64,000 nt of DNA from Isosphaeraceae bacterium EP7 (GTDB lineage Bacteria; Planctomycetota; Planctomycetia; Isosphaerales; Isosphaeraceae). Numbering within the stretch: the first letter of the stretch is position 1; every line of letters starts with the position of its first letter. The translations under genes and the position numbers were made by a program. The stretch covers positions 4,847,174-4,911,173 of the forward strand of contig CP151667.1 of the NCBI GenBank assembly GCA_038400315.1, read 5' to 3'. The notes beneath the pieces are model-generated. The model made no database searches. It saw only the letters and a program-made list of their open reading frames with translations, and was not told the origin of the DNA. This document shows, piece after piece, positions 36,514 through 46,169 of this stretch.

Positions 36514-38874
36514 ATGTCGCGCTCGACCCGTTGGCTTCTCCCGGTGGTCCTGGCATCCTTGGCGATGATCTCGGCTTCCGCGACCCGCGCCGACGACCCA
36601 GCCAAGGCCGCCGATGAACAAGCGATCAAGCCCGAGGAGCGGCCCAAGCTGCTCACTCGGCCGGGCGAAGACGCGCCCGAGCCGTTCGTGCCGCTGAAGC
36701 CGCGGACCTCGCAGGACCGTAAACGGATCGAGTCGCTGCGAGACTACACGTCGGCCCGCGCCTACGAGGACCGCCGGCAACTTGCCGAGGCGGTAACCCT
36801 CCTCGAGAAGGCGCTCGCCAACGATCCGGGCGCGAATGCGATTGTTCGCCGGCTGGCCAAGCTGAATCGGGCGCTCGGGCGCAACGAGGCGTTCATCGAG
36901 ACCAGCCGCAAAGCGATCCAGGCCGACCCCAATGACGCCGAGACGATCAGCCTGCTGGTCACCTATTACGCCGTACGTAAGAACGACCCGGCCGCGGCCG
37001 AGGCGTTCCTGAACGAGACGCTGGCCAACCCCAACCTCGATCGCAAGGCGCCCCCCTTCCTCCTGATCCAGAATGACCTCGGCCGGCTCTACGCAGGCCC
37101 TCTCAGGAAGGTCGAGAAGGCCGCTGATGCCTACGCGATCGTGATGGCGGCGCTCGACGATCGGGCCGCGATCGCCTTCACCAATGCAGACCTGAGGCGG
37201 ATCCTGGGCGTCAGCGAGGCGAATACCTATCTCGAATTCGGCCGAGTCTTTCTGACGGCCGGCCGGGTTCCCCTGGCCATCCAGGCGTTCGAGCGGGGGC
37301 TGACGTATGACCCCGACCACCCGCTCATCCCCCTGATCCTGGCCGAGACCCAACTCGACAATAAGCAGGGCGCGGCGGCCCTCGCCGTAATCGATCGTTA
37401 CCTCAAGCGACAGCCCTCGGGTCGCGAGCCCTATGACCTGCTCGTCAAGATCCTCGAATCGCTGAAACGCGACGCCGAGATTCTGCCCCATCTGGAGCGT
37501 TCCTCCGCGAATGATCCCAAGAATCTCGCCCTCCGCGCGCTGCTCGCCGACCGCTTCCGCCTCGCCGGCCAGGTCGATAAAGCGAATGCAATCTACAAAG
37601 AATTGCTCGCGGCGCAGCCCGACCTGCAGGGAGTCGCCCTCGTCTTCACGACGCTCCTGAAGGAGAAGAAGACCGAGGAACTGCTGAAGGTCCTGGAGAC
37701 GGCCCTGACCAGGCTCAACCGGATCGAGCTGCTGAAGCCGCAGATCGACGAGCTGATCGCCGACTCGGCCTACACCGACGACGTCCTGGATACCGGCCTG
37801 AAGATGCTCTCGGCCGACCCGCCCTCGCTGGGGCAGAGGGCCTGGCTCGTCCTGATCAATATCGCGTCGACGGCCGAAAAGAACGACAAATATCTGGCCC
37901 TGCTCCGCTGGTCGTTGGATCGGACACCGTCGCCCCTGGTGTATCGCGAGATGATGAGGACGCTGGCGACGGCCGAGAAGTATGACGAGGCCGAGGCCGC
38001 CTTCAACGACCTGATCAAGAAATTTCCCGATGAGCGTAATGCCCGCTCCCTGACGGAACTTTGTCGGGTCCGGTTGCAAGCCGGCAAGGCCGAGCAGGCG
38101 CTCGAAGCCGCCCGCGAGGCCCTGAAGCTGGAGCCCAACGACGAGGAGGCCCTGCGGCTCACGTCGCTGGCCCTGCTCCGCCTCGGCAAGGCCGACGAGG
38201 CCCTGGCGACGATCCAGGACGTCTTGAAGAAGTCGCCCAACAACCTCGAGCTGTCATTCACCTACGGCACCTTGCTGACCCAGGTTGGCCGGCTGGAAGA
38301 GGCCGCGACGTTCTACAAAGAGCTGATCGACCGCAACGCGGGCAATGAGGAGCTGATCAAGCTGGCCCGCTCCACGCTCTCCACCGTCTACAGCAGCCTG
38401 GGCGACTTCCCCAAGGCCGAGGCCGAGTTGGAGACGCTGCTGGAGAAGGAGCCCGACGACCCCGGGATTAACAACGACCTGGGTTACCTCTACGCCGATC
38501 AGGGTAAGAACCTGGATCGCGCGGAGTCGATGGTCCGCAAGGCACTCCAGGAAAAGCCCGACGAAGCCGCCTATCTCGACAGCCTGGGCTGGGTGCTCTT
38601 CAAGCAAGGCAAGCCCGAAGACGCCCTATCCCCGCTGGAGAAGGCCGCAGCCACCGCCCGGGGCGCGACCGACGTGGTGATCATGGAGCACCTCGGCGAC
38701 GCTTACTTCCAGCTCAAGTCGTTCGCCAAGGCGAAGGACGCCTGGAAGAAGGCCGAGGCGGCCGCCGGCAAGGCCGTCCCCCCCGACAAGCGTCTGGCCG
38801 AATTACGCAAGAAACTCGAGACGCTCGATAAGCTCGGAAATAGCCCGAAAAACTCGACGGGCGAGAACCCGTGA
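36514..38874 (+). CDS. Exported TPR-repeat protein
   Basis: The 786-residue product begins with a signal peptide (STRWLLPVVLASLAMISASA, cut near TRADDP). It is otherwise almost entirely tetratricopeptide helices, for example LAEAVTLLEKALANDPGAN, LEAAREALKLEPNDEEALRL, LEEAATFYKELIDRN and the C-terminal LDSLGWVLFKQGKPEDALSP. Such scaffolds usually hold other envelope proteins. ATG 36514 is chosen because GTGGAGG sits seven bases upstream and it starts the signal peptide; the frame is open to 36298. The arrangement is like BamD- or PilF-type proteins, but no such identity can be claimed. Confidence 0.88.
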   Translation: MSRSTRWLLPVVLASLAMISASATRADDPAKAADEQAIKPEERPKLLTRPGEDAPEPFVPLKPRTSQDRKRIESLRDYTSARAYEDRRQLAEAVTLLEKALANDPGANAIVRRLAKLNRALGRNEAFIETSRKAIQADPNDAETISLLVTYYAVRKNDPAAAEAFLNETLANPNLDRKAPPFLLIQNDLGRLYAGPLRKVEKAADAYAIVMAALDDRAAIAFTNADLRRILGVSEANTYLEFGRVFLTAGRVPLAIQAFERGLTYDPDHPLIPLILAETQLDNKQGAAALAVIDRYLKRQPSGREPYDLLVKILESLKRDAEILPHLERSSANDPKNLALRALLADRFRLAGQVDKANAIYKELLAAQPDLQGVALVFTTLLKEKKTEELLKVLETALTRLNRIELLKPQIDELIADSAYTDDVLDTGLKMLSADPPSLGQRAWLVLINIASTAEKNDKYLALLRWSLDRTPSPLVYREMMRTLATAEKYDEAEAAFNDLIKKFPDERNARSLTELCRVRLQAGKAEQALEAAREALKLEPNDEEALRLTSLALLRLGKADEALATIQDVLKKSPNNLELSFTYGTLLTQVGRLEEAATFYKELIDRNAGNEELIKLARSTLSTVYSSLGDFPKAEAELETLLEKEPDDPGINNDLGYLYADQGKNLDRAESMVRKALQEKPDEAAYLDSLGWVLFKQGKPEDALSPLEKAAATARGATDVVIMEHLGDAYFQLKSFAKAKDAWKKAEAAAGKAVPPDKRLAELRKKLETLDKLGNSPKNSTGENP

Positions 38875-38885
38875 TTTCATGTGCC

Positions 38886-38902
38886 GGGCTCGATTCGAGC
38901 CC
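38886..38902. terminator. Short perfect hairpin after TPR gene
   Basis: GGGCTCG and CGAGCCC form a perfect 7-bp stem with a 3-base loop, 12 bases after the stop at 38874. No T-run follows, so it may be a weak or factor-dependent end, or an RNA-stabilising hairpin. Confidence 0.4.
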
Positions 38903-39027
38903 GATCTGACCCAGAGGAACTCCTCGCCGGATCCGGGGCCGTTACGCTGTTGACCTACGGCCATCGATGGCTCGGTTGCACCTGTGTTCGGACTTCCCCC
39001 CTGGCCATGTTGAGATAGGATCGGACA

Positions 39028-39765
39028 ATGGCAGGCCACTCTCACTCGGCGAATATTGCCCACCGCAAAGGGACCGTCGACGCCAAGCGCGGGAAGCTTT
39101 TCACCAAGCTGTGCCGGGCGATCTACGTCGCCGCCAAGACGGGCGGCGGCGACCCCGACATGAACCTGCGACTCCGCTACGCGATCGACAAGGCTCGCTC
39201 CTACTCCTGTCCCAAGGAGAACATCGAGCGATCGGTCAAGAAGGGGACGGGCGAGATTGGGGGCGAGAATTACGACCAGGTGATGTACGAGGGCTATGGT
39301 CCCGGTGGCGTGGCCGTCCTCTGTGACGTGCTGACCGACAACCGGAACCGGACCGCTAGCGAGCTGCGTAAAGCTTTCGAGGTCTGCGGCGGGAACCTGG
39401 GTGCCAGCGGTTGCGTCAGCTACCTGTTCGACTACAAGGGGATCTTCGTCGTCGACGACAAGGCCGTCGCAGAAGACGCCCTGATGGAGATCGTCCTCGA
39501 AGCGGGCGCCGACGACCTCACCCACGTCGAGGGCTATTTCGAGGTCACCTGCGACCCCAAGAATTTCGACGTGGTCCGCAAGGCCATCGAGGCGGCCAAG
39601 ATCCCGCTGGAGTCGGCCGAGACAAGCTACCTGGCCACGACCATCGTCGATCTCGACGCCGACCTCGGCAGGAGGATGCTCCGCCTGCGTGACATCCTCG
39701 ACGAGAACGAAGACGTTCAGAACATTTACGCCAACGACAACATCCCCGAATCCGCGATGGCCTGA
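39028..39765 (+). CDS. YebC/PmpR-family protein
   Basis: The 245-residue protein has the invariant opening MAGHSHSANIAHRKG, followed by KRGKLFTKLCRAIYVAAK, MNLRLRYAIDKARSYSCPKENIERSVKKGTG-type sequence and YEGYGPGGVAVLCDVLTDN. The family is described both as transcriptional regulators and as ribosome-associated factors that relieve stalling at poly-proline stretches. Length is normal. IF-2 and other proteins here are very rich in Pro, so the second role is plausible. It is 60 bases upstream of the aminotransferase. Confidence 0.93.
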   Translation: MAGHSHSANIAHRKGTVDAKRGKLFTKLCRAIYVAAKTGGGDPDMNLRLRYAIDKARSYSCPKENIERSVKKGTGEIGGENYDQVMYEGYGPGGVAVLCDVLTDNRNRTASELRKAFEVCGGNLGASGCVSYLFDYKGIFVVDDKAVAEDALMEIVLEAGADDLTHVEGYFEVTCDPKNFDVVRKAIEAAKIPLESAETSYLATTIVDLDADLGRRMLRLRDILDENEDVQNIYANDNIPESAMA

Positions 39766-39825
39766 GCCGACGCGGCACGTCTCCGGGATGTTTCATTGAC
39801 CACCCGTTCTATTCCAGGAAGATCG

Positions 39826-40998
39826 ATGGCGACCACTCCCTTCGCGAAGGCCGAACGACTCCAGAAGCTTCCCCCCTATCTGTTCGCGGAGATCGATCGG
39901 AAGAAGAAGGCCGCTATCGCCGCCGGCCGCGACGTGATCAACCTGGGGGTCGGCGATCCCGACCGGCCCACCCCCCGTCCGATCATCGAGAGCCTCCAGC
40001 GCAACGTCGAGAACCCGAGCTTCCACCAGTACGCCCTCGACCAGGGCGCGCCCGAGCTGCGCGAGTCGATCGCCAAGTTTTGCAAGAAGCGGTACGGCAT
40101 CGACGTCGACCCGGCCACCGAGATCCTGCCGCTCATCGGCTCGAAGGAGGGGATTGCCCACTTCCCTCTGGCGGTCCTGAACCCCGGCGACATCAGCCTG
40201 GTGCCCGACCCCTGCTACCCGGTCTACCGCAGCAGCAGCATGTTCGCCGGGGCCGACGTCTACACAATGCCCCTCGAACGCGGGCGCGGGTTTAAGCCGG
40301 ACCTAGACGCGATCCCCGCCGACATCTACACGCGTGCAAGGCTCCTCTTCCTCAACTATCCGAACAATCCGACGGGCGGCACGGCCGACCTGCCGTTCTT
40401 CGAGCGGGTGGTCGAGGTCGCCAAGGCTCATCATCTCGTCGTGGCGCAAGATGCCGCGTACAACGAGATGTACTTCGAGACGCCCGCCCCCAGCATGCTG
40501 CAGATCCCCGGGGCGAAAGAGCACGTCATCGAATTCCACAGCCTCTCGAAGACGTTCAACATGACCGGCTGGCGGGTGGGCTTCGCAATCGGTGCCGCTC
40601 CGCTCATCGCCGCGCTCGGGCAGGTCAAGGCGAATACCGACTCGGGCATCTTCACCGCGATCCAGTTCGCCGCCAAGACGGCGCTCGACGAGTACGACAC
40701 CATCGTCCCGCCCCTTCGCGCCGTCTACCGGGAGCGGCGTGATGCCTTCGTCGCCGGCCTGAAGAAGCTCGGCTGGGATGTCCCGACCCCCGAAGCGACG
40801 TTCTACGTCTGGATCCCCTGCCCCGCGGGATACACGTCCACCACCCTGTGCGCCCGCCTGCTCGAGGAGGCCGACGTGGTGACGACCCCGGGGCTCGGCT
40901 TCGGCCGGACTGCCGACCAGTTCATCCGAGCGGCCCTGACCGTCGAGACGCCCCGGCTCCTCGAAGCGGTCGACCGCATCGGCAAGCTGAAACTCTGA
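39826..40998 (+). CDS. LL-diaminopimelate aminotransferase-like class I aminotransferase
   Basis: This 390-residue PLP enzyme has the PLP Lys at residue 242 in SLSKTFNMTGWRVGF, NYPNNPTGG, the Asp in VAQDAAYNEM and the Arg loop of fold-type I. Features such as LPPYLFAEIDRKKKAAIAAG and GVGDPDRPTPRPIIESL fit the DapL branch, which makes LL-diaminopimelate in one step from tetrahydrodipicolinate. ATG 39826 follows AGGAAG closely. Other aminotransferases of this fold cannot be excluded by eye. It lies 14 bases before folK. Confidence 0.85.
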   Translation: MATTPFAKAERLQKLPPYLFAEIDRKKKAAIAAGRDVINLGVGDPDRPTPRPIIESLQRNVENPSFHQYALDQGAPELRESIAKFCKKRYGIDVDPATEILPLIGSKEGIAHFPLAVLNPGDISLVPDPCYPVYRSSSMFAGADVYTMPLERGRGFKPDLDAIPADIYTRARLLFLNYPNNPTGGTADLPFFERVVEVAKAHHLVVAQDAAYNEMYFETPAPSMLQIPGAKEHVIEFHSLSKTFNMTGWRVGFAIGAAPLIAALGQVKANTDSGIFTAIQFAAKTALDEYDTIVPPLRAVYRERRDAFVAGLKKLGWDVPTPEATFYVWIPCPAGYTSTTLCARLLEEADVVTTPGLGFGRTADQFIRAALTVETPRLLEAVDRIGKLKL

Positions 40999-41012
40999 AT
41001 CGACCCGCCCCC

Positions 41013-42047
41013 ATGTCGACCTTCGCCTTGATCGGTCTGGGGAGCAATGTCGGCGACCGCGAGGCCACCCTGGGCCGCGCGGTCGCCGCCCTCGGCCGCC
41101 TGCCGGGTACGCGACTCCACTCGTTCAGCCGCCATCACACCACCGCGCCGGTCGGTGGGCCCGGCGGGCAGGGCGAGTTCCTCAATGCCGCCGCGTTGCT
41201 GCGGACGTCGCTCTCCGCGCGGGATTTGCTCGGCTCACTCCACGAGATCGAACGCTCGGAGGGACGCGAGCGCATTGTTCACTGGGGTGAGCGGACGCTC
41301 GACCTGGATTTGCTCCTCCACGGCGACTCCGTCATCGACGAGGCCGACCTGGTTGTCCCGCATCCGAGGATGTCGGTCCGTCGATTCGTGCTCGCGCCGG
41401 CCGTCGAGATCGCCCCCAGGTTGGTCGACCCGCTCACGGGACGCACCCTCGATCGGCTGCTGGCGAACCTCGACCGGCGGCCGACCCAGATCTCAATCCT
41501 GGCCCCGCCCGGCCCGCCGACCGCCTCGCTCATCGAGGCCTTGGCGGGGCATTTCGGGTCATCCCTGGTCCGTGGACCTTCGTGCGGGATCGATTCCGGC
41601 GAGACGTTGGCGACTGAAGCCGACGAGTCGAGATTCCGATCGGCGTTCGACGACTTCCTGGAGGGGAATCGGATCGAATCGACGCCCGAGCCGATAGGCG
41701 GGGCATCGCTCCTCCTCAACCTCGCGTGGTACGATCAATTTGCGGTGATCGCGCAGCGGCGTTATGCCTCGAATCCGTGCCGCCTCCTGCCATTTCTCGA
41801 TGCCTGGAAGCGTGGCCGGGCGTTCCTGAGGGCTCCGACCTTCGTCATCTTTTGGGATCCGCCCTGGCCCGGCCCTGGCGAGAATCTCGAGGGGCGGTCG
41901 GCGGAGGGCTGGCTTGGATTAGCGCCCGCATACCGTTCGCATTTGGCGTCTCGGTTGCGGACGGATCCGGTCCTGCACGTTCGTTCGCCGCGTCTTGGCG
42001 ACGCGGTCGAGGAGGCGGTCGCCGCCTTCGCCGCGTCGCGAGGTTGA
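41013..42047 (+). CDS. folK: FolK fused to a degenerate deoxynucleoside-kinase-like domain
   Basis: This 344-residue protein has 6-hydroxymethyl-dihydropterin pyrophosphokinase in residues 1-165: ALIGLGSNVGDREATL, HHTTAPVGGPG, WGERTLDLDLLLHGD and VPHPRMSVRRFVLAP are all present. The C-terminal 180 residues are not part of HPPK. They begin ISILAPPGPPTASLIEALAG, where a kinase P-loop would be. Later RAPTFVIFWDPPW and LAPAYRSHLASRL resemble the later strand and helix of deoxynucleoside kinases. No GxxGxGKT is left. ATG 41013 is the HPPK family start; the frame is open to 40848. It probably shares a transcript with the aminotransferase. Confidence 0.85.
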   Translation: MSTFALIGLGSNVGDREATLGRAVAALGRLPGTRLHSFSRHHTTAPVGGPGGQGEFLNAAALLRTSLSARDLLGSLHEIERSEGRERIVHWGERTLDLDLLLHGDSVIDEADLVVPHPRMSVRRFVLAPAVEIAPRLVDPLTGRTLDRLLANLDRRPTQISILAPPGPPTASLIEALAGHFGSSLVRGPSCGIDSGETLATEADESRFRSAFDDFLEGNRIESTPEPIGGASLLLNLAWYDQFAVIAQRRYASNPCRLLPFLDAWKRGRAFLRAPTFVIFWDPPWPGPGENLEGRSAEGWLGLAPAYRSHLASRLRTDPVLHVRSPRLGDAVEEAVAAFAASRG

Positions 42048-42137
42048 CGGGTCATTGGCCGGAACTATTCAACGCGTCCCGATCGCCCTCAATCTTCTGG
42101 GCACGGTCGGCAATCGCGACGTCTCGACGGGTGTGGC

Positions 42138-42638
42138 ATGGCTAAGAACGACGGTTCCAAGGCGAAATCCAAGTCGAAGGACGACGAGGAAGCGATCAAG
42201 ATCGTGGCCCGAAATCGGCGGGCCCGATATGAGTACGACCTCCTCGAGACGGTCGAGGCCGGAATCGTCCTGACGGGGACCGAGGTGAAGAGCCTGCGAA
42301 CTGGCAAGGCAAGCCTGGACGAAGCCTACGCGGATGTCAGCAAAGGTGAGGTCTGGCTCCTCGGGTGCGATATCCCGGAGTATCTCCAGGCCAACCGGAT
42401 GAACCACAAGCCCAAGCGGCCCCGCAAGTTGTTGCTGCACAAGACCGAGATTGCCAAGCTCGGCACCAAGTCGTCCGAGCGTGGCTTGACCATCGTGCCG
42501 CTGAAGATCTACTTCAAGAAGGGGATCGCCAAGGTCGAAATCTCGATCGCCAAAGGCCGCAAGCTTCACGACAAGCGAGAGGCGGTCAAGAAGCAAGATG
42601 CCAAGCGAGAGATGGATCGGGCAACCAAGCGAGAATGA
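42138..42638 (+). CDS. smpB: SsrA-binding protein SmpB
   Basis: This 166-residue tmRNA partner in rescue of stalled ribosomes has a Lys/Ser-rich N-tail and then [64 protein letters not shown] and the basic C-tail [20 protein letters not shown] follow. All motifs are intact. It starts at ATG 42138, 90 bases after folK. No ssrA (tmRNA) gene is visible nearby. Confidence 0.94.
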   Translation: MAKNDGSKAKSKSKDDEEAIKIVARNRRARYEYDLLETVEAGIVLTGTEVKSLRTGKASLDEAYADVSKGEVWLLGCDIPEYLQANRMNHKPKRPRKLLLHKTEIAKLGTKSSERGLTIVPLKIYFKKGIAKVEISIAKGRKLHDKREAVKKQDAKREMDRATKRE

Positions 42639-42822
42639 CAATTTGACAGTCGGTTGTCAGTCTCGAGTGACAATGGCTGATCAAACTGGAAGGATTCTGG
42701 ACAGATTCCTCATTTTGTTCCCCCCCAGACGAATCGACCCGCACGATCGGATTTGGCCTGGAATTCGCTTTCCATGGAGTAAGCTAGCCTGAGTGGGTCA
42801 ACCGTCGTCATGGGATGGACCG

Positions 42823-43044
42823 ATGAGCAACGCTAAACTTCTCGTTCTGCTTCCCATTCTCATGCTCGTCGGGATGGGCTTGATGCTCACGCTCAGGGAC
42901 GGGATGGAAGAGAGCGTTGGTGGTCGGAAGATCAAGCAGTTCGGGAGCAACCTGGCCAGGACGATCCTGACCACCGGTGGCTGGCTCGCCGGGATGGCAT
43001 TCCTCCAGCAACTCGCCGGATTCCGCGTGTATTACGGTTGGTGA
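42823..43044 (+). CDS. Small membrane protein, about 73 residues
   Basis: The product has a first hydrophobic stretch LLVLLPILMLVGMGLMLTL near the N-terminus and a second, weaker one LTTGGWLAGMAFLQQLAG. A charged loop (RDGMEESVGGRKIKQFG) separates them. I do not recognise a family. ATG 42823 is preferred to an upstream GTG-type start because the first membrane segment begins directly after it. It is convergent with queE, 27 bases apart. Confidence 0.6.
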   Translation: MSNAKLLVLLPILMLVGMGLMLTLRDGMEESVGGRKIKQFGSNLARTILTTGGWLAGMAFLQQLAGFRVYYGW

Positions 43045-43071
43045 GCCGTTCGGTCGGAGTTTGGGCTCCCG

Positions 43072-43776
43072 TCAAACGCCCCGGGCATCGGGGGCCCAGA
43101 GCTGCTTGTGAAGCTGGATCTGGAGGCGGATGGGACGCCCGGACTCGAGGATCCAGGCGGCTAAGTCCGTCGGGTTGACCAGCCCGAATGCGGGGCTCAT
43201 CAGCACGGCACAGCGTTCGATCAACGCATGCTCGCCAATCGCGTTGAGCGACCAATCGAAATCTCGACGATCGCAGATGACGAACTTCAATTCGTCCGTC
43301 GGTTTCAGGAGTTCGAGATTCGACCAGAGGTTCGCCTCGTGCTCCCCCGAACCGGGCGTCTTCAGATCGAGGATGACATGAACTCCGGGTGGCACCTGCT
43401 CGATGCCAACTGCGCCACTGGTCTCTAGCAAAACCTTGCGGCCGGCTTCGACGAGTTGGTGCATGAGAGGGTAAACCTCCGCTTGAAGCAGAGGCTCGCC
43501 GCCCGTGACTTCGACGACCGTATCCCCCAGCGCGAGGGCTCGGCCGACGAGTTCGTCCAGCGCGACGAGGTCTCCCTGGCCGAACGAGTATCGGCTATCG
43601 CAATAGCTGCAACGAAGGTGACAGGCGGTCAGCCGGATGAAGGTGCATGGGAGCCCCGCATACAGCCCTTCGCCCTGGATGCTCCGGTAAACCTCGTTGA
43701 CGAGCAGGGTCCCGGGTGGCCTGAGGGCGAGCGGCTTCAATCTGGCGGCGAGTTTCGCATCGGTCGGGGAGATCAC
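43072..43776 (-). CDS. queE: 7-carboxy-7-deazaguanine synthase QueE
   Basis: This 234-residue radical SAM enzyme of the queuosine/7-deazaguanine pathway contracts the pterin ring. The cluster motif is C-x3-C-x2-C at Cys52, Cys56 and Cys59 (CHLRCSYCD). VNEVYRSIQGEG at the start and EVTGGEPLLQ are QueE signatures, as is LDLKTPGSGE. QueC, QueD and QueF are not in the window. It is the last gene on the minus strand after the ATP-grasp and TPR-redoxin genes. Confidence 0.93.
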   Translation of the reverse strand: MISPTDAKLAARLKPLALRPPGTLLVNEVYRSIQGEGLYAGLPCTFIRLTACHLRCSYCDSRYSFGQGDLVALDELVGRALALGDTVVEVTGGEPLLQAEVYPLMHQLVEAGRKVLLETSGAVGIEQVPPGVHVILDLKTPGSGEHEANLWSNLELLKPTDELKFVICDRRDFDWSLNAIGEHALIERCAVLMSPAFGLVNPTDLAAWILESGRPIRLQIQLHKQLWAPDARGV

Positions 43777-43839
43777 GTGGCCTTACCGAGGAGTTCGAGT
43801 CTCTGATGGGCTGGTGGCGAGACGATCGAGGCCGGTCGC

Positions 43840-46071
43840 TCAACGAGCTGCCTGGGAACCGGCCTCGAATTTCAGGATCCGATTGATCCGCTCGATCTCG
43901 CCTTTAAGGAAGTCGACGTCGAGGAACGGATCTGCGGAGACGCGGCTGTGTCGGACCTTCCCCTTCGCGTCGATGAAGAAGGTGCCGTGCAGCGGCACGT
44001 CCTCGAAGTCATCGAAAACCTTGTAGGCTTTGAATCGATCGAGCGACGGATTCGAGAGGATCGGCATCGGGAAGTTGACCCCTTCCGCGTTCGTCTTCAG
44101 CGCTCGTGTCGCCTCAACGTCGTCGGTCGAGACGGCCACGATGTCGGTGTTCAGCTTCCCGAACGCCTCCAGCTCCTTGCCGAAGAGTTGGAGTTGCTGC
44201 ATGCAATGCGGGCACTTTCCGCCCAGGAAGAAGAGCACGATCACGTTGCGACCGGCGCGGGAGGACAACGACCAGGTCGCTCCTGACGTGTCCGCAAGCT
44301 CGATCGGCGCCGCGGAATTCGGCTCCCAGCCAAGTGGGCCGAGGGTCGTCAGGTCGATTCGCCCGGTCTCCTGCGTCTCCCCGGGAGGCGTGGTTTCCCA
44401 CACCTTCGTGAACGTCGCTAGCCGCGACATCACAGGCAGTTCCTTGTCCGCGTTTCTTGCCAGTGCTGTCAGTTTACGGTAGGCCTCGCGGGCCTCTGGC
44501 TCCTTCCCGCAGGCATGCAAGACCTCGACGAGCGCGGCCAGGGGCGGGATCTGGCTCGGATTGTTCTCGACGGCTTTCTTGGCGGTCGATTCGGCGAAGC
44601 CGAAATTTCGGGCGGCCAGTTGGGCCCTTGCCAGGGACTCGGGCCTCATCCGACCGGCCTTGCCGAATCGCTCGAAGGCCGCGCTGAGATCGGCATTCAG
44701 CAGAGCCCGGTGCCCTTCGAGCTCGGCGATGAGTGGGGCGTTCGAGTTCCGGGGTTCTTCACCCTTTTTCGAGGCGTCGGCGGGCTTATCCGGCTTGGGA
44801 GTCGCTGCAATGAGGGCGTTGAGCTGAGCGCCCAGCTTGTCCTTATCCCCCTTGGCGGCATAAGCCAGGCCCAGATGATACGCCTTCAGCGCCGCCTCTT
44901 CGGGGAGGTCGGACCAGTCGATCTGGCGTGACTCGATTGCCCCGAGCAGGTCGTCCCAGAGCTCGTACCGGGCCAGAACCTCGGCCCAGCGGAGACGCCC
45001 CACGCGTTGCGCCGAGCCGCCGTCCTTGGGCCCATTATTGGCGGGATCCCGGGGCTGCTCCACGAGGTTGCGGGCGACCTCGACGGATTCGCGGACCCGG
45101 CCGACGTGGCTCAGGCTGGTCGCCAACCACTGGTTGTTATGCGCGTAGTTGAAGATCTGGAACGGCATCGTGCCGTCGCGAGCCATCGCGGCGTGGTCGA
45201 CCCGGGCCGAGCCTTCCTGCTGATAGGCGGCGTCGGCGAACCGATTCAGGCTGGTGTAGGTGTGGCCTGGCATATGCCAGGCATGTGCGATGCCGGGCGC
45301 GGTTCCCGCGTAGAGGCCCGCCGATTTCTCGGCGCGGGCTGGTTTCTTGCCGTCCCAGAGGTGGATCCGGTAGTGGTGGGCCCCAGGGTGTACCGGCTCG
45401 TCGCGGATGACGCTTTCGATGAGCATGTCGATGGCCTGACGGCTGCCGATCCCGTCGTCCTGGCTCGATTGCCAGGTCGCCATCGCCAGCCAGGCACGCG
45501 CATTGAAGTCGTCTGGGAATTCCTGAACGATCGTTTCCAGGCCGAGCAGGAAATTCTGCCTGGCCCCCTTGTCGACCTGCTCCGAGGCGAAAAGGGCACC
45601 GAGGGACTCGATGTAGAGTTCCTCGCGACGCGACGGCTTCGTCTTGCCGGCGCGGGTGAGTGCCTCGGCCAGGAACCCTCGGGCCCGCTTCGGGTTGTTC
45701 ACGTTCGCCATCGCCATGCCCCAGTAGACCATGGGGCAACCGGGATCGAGCTTGGCGGCCTGGCGGAAGGATCGCTCGGATTCGTAGTAATAGAATGAGT
45801 GGAGTTGGGCGACTCCTTGATCCACGAACGCCTGAGCCTGAGGGATCTGGGTGGTCACCGCGAAGTGGACCTTGCCCATGCCGGGGAGCAAGGCCGCGGC
45901 CTGGCGCGGGCCTTCGTTGAACGCATCCCCGTGCAGCGAGTGCCCCGCGGCCGGCGTGGCTGGATTTGATTCCGTGGGCGAGGGAGTTGGCCTGTTCGGC
46001 TCGTCGGCGAGGGCTCTGCCGCAACATGTGATCGCCGTCAGCAGGAAAATCCGCAAGCGTTTCTTCGTCAT
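43840..46071 (-). CDS. Exported TPR-like protein with C-terminal redoxin domain
   Basis: This 743-residue protein has an N-terminal signal-like segment (RIFLLTAITCCGRALA). A helical TPR-type region covers about 70-540, with repeats such as GVAQLHSFYYYESERSF. A 160-residue AhpC/TSA-type redoxin domain at the C-terminus carries a thioredoxin-like pair Cys620-Pro-His-Cys623 in GGKCPHCMQQ. The redoxin part would work outside the cytoplasm. A Cys pair near the signal (TCC) could be a lipoprotein site but lacks a clear lipobox. The 98-base gap to the ATP-grasp gene suggests one transcript. Confidence 0.85.
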   Translation of the reverse strand: MTKKRLRIFLLTAITCCGRALADEPNRPTPSPTESNPATPAAGHSLHGDAFNEGPRQAAALLPGMGKVHFAVTTQIPQAQAFVDQGVAQLHSFYYYESERSFRQAAKLDPGCPMVYWGMAMANVNNPKRARGFLAEALTRAGKTKPSRREELYIESLGALFASEQVDKGARQNFLLGLETIVQEFPDDFNARAWLAMATWQSSQDDGIGSRQAIDMLIESVIRDEPVHPGAHHYRIHLWDGKKPARAEKSAGLYAGTAPGIAHAWHMPGHTYTSLNRFADAAYQQEGSARVDHAAMARDGTMPFQIFNYAHNNQWLATSLSHVGRVRESVEVARNLVEQPRDPANNGPKDGGSAQRVGRLRWAEVLARYELWDDLLGAIESRQIDWSDLPEEAALKAYHLGLAYAAKGDKDKLGAQLNALIAATPKPDKPADASKKGEEPRNSNAPLIAELEGHRALLNADLSAAFERFGKAGRMRPESLARAQLAARNFGFAESTAKKAVENNPSQIPPLAALVEVLHACGKEPEAREAYRKLTALARNADKELPVMSRLATFTKVWETTPPGETQETGRIDLTTLGPLGWEPNSAAPIELADTSGATWSLSSRAGRNVIVLFFLGGKCPHCMQQLQLFGKELEAFGKLNTDIVAVSTDDVEATRALKTNAEGVNFPMPILSNPSLDRFKAYKVFDDFEDVPLHGTFFIDAKGKVRHSRVSADPFLDVDFLKGEIERINRILKFEAGSQAAR

Positions 46072-46169
46072 CGAATGGTTCCGCCAGGCCGCCGACGATT
46101 TCCTGTTGCGGGGTCCGCCACCCAGGCCCGCTCCCGATCTGCCATCTTACTCTCGAGGTCGCCCATCCG

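Noticed and set aside
36307-38079. 590-codon open frame on the minus strand, opposite the TPR gene
   Set aside because: Antisense shadow of repeats; no start site or family features.
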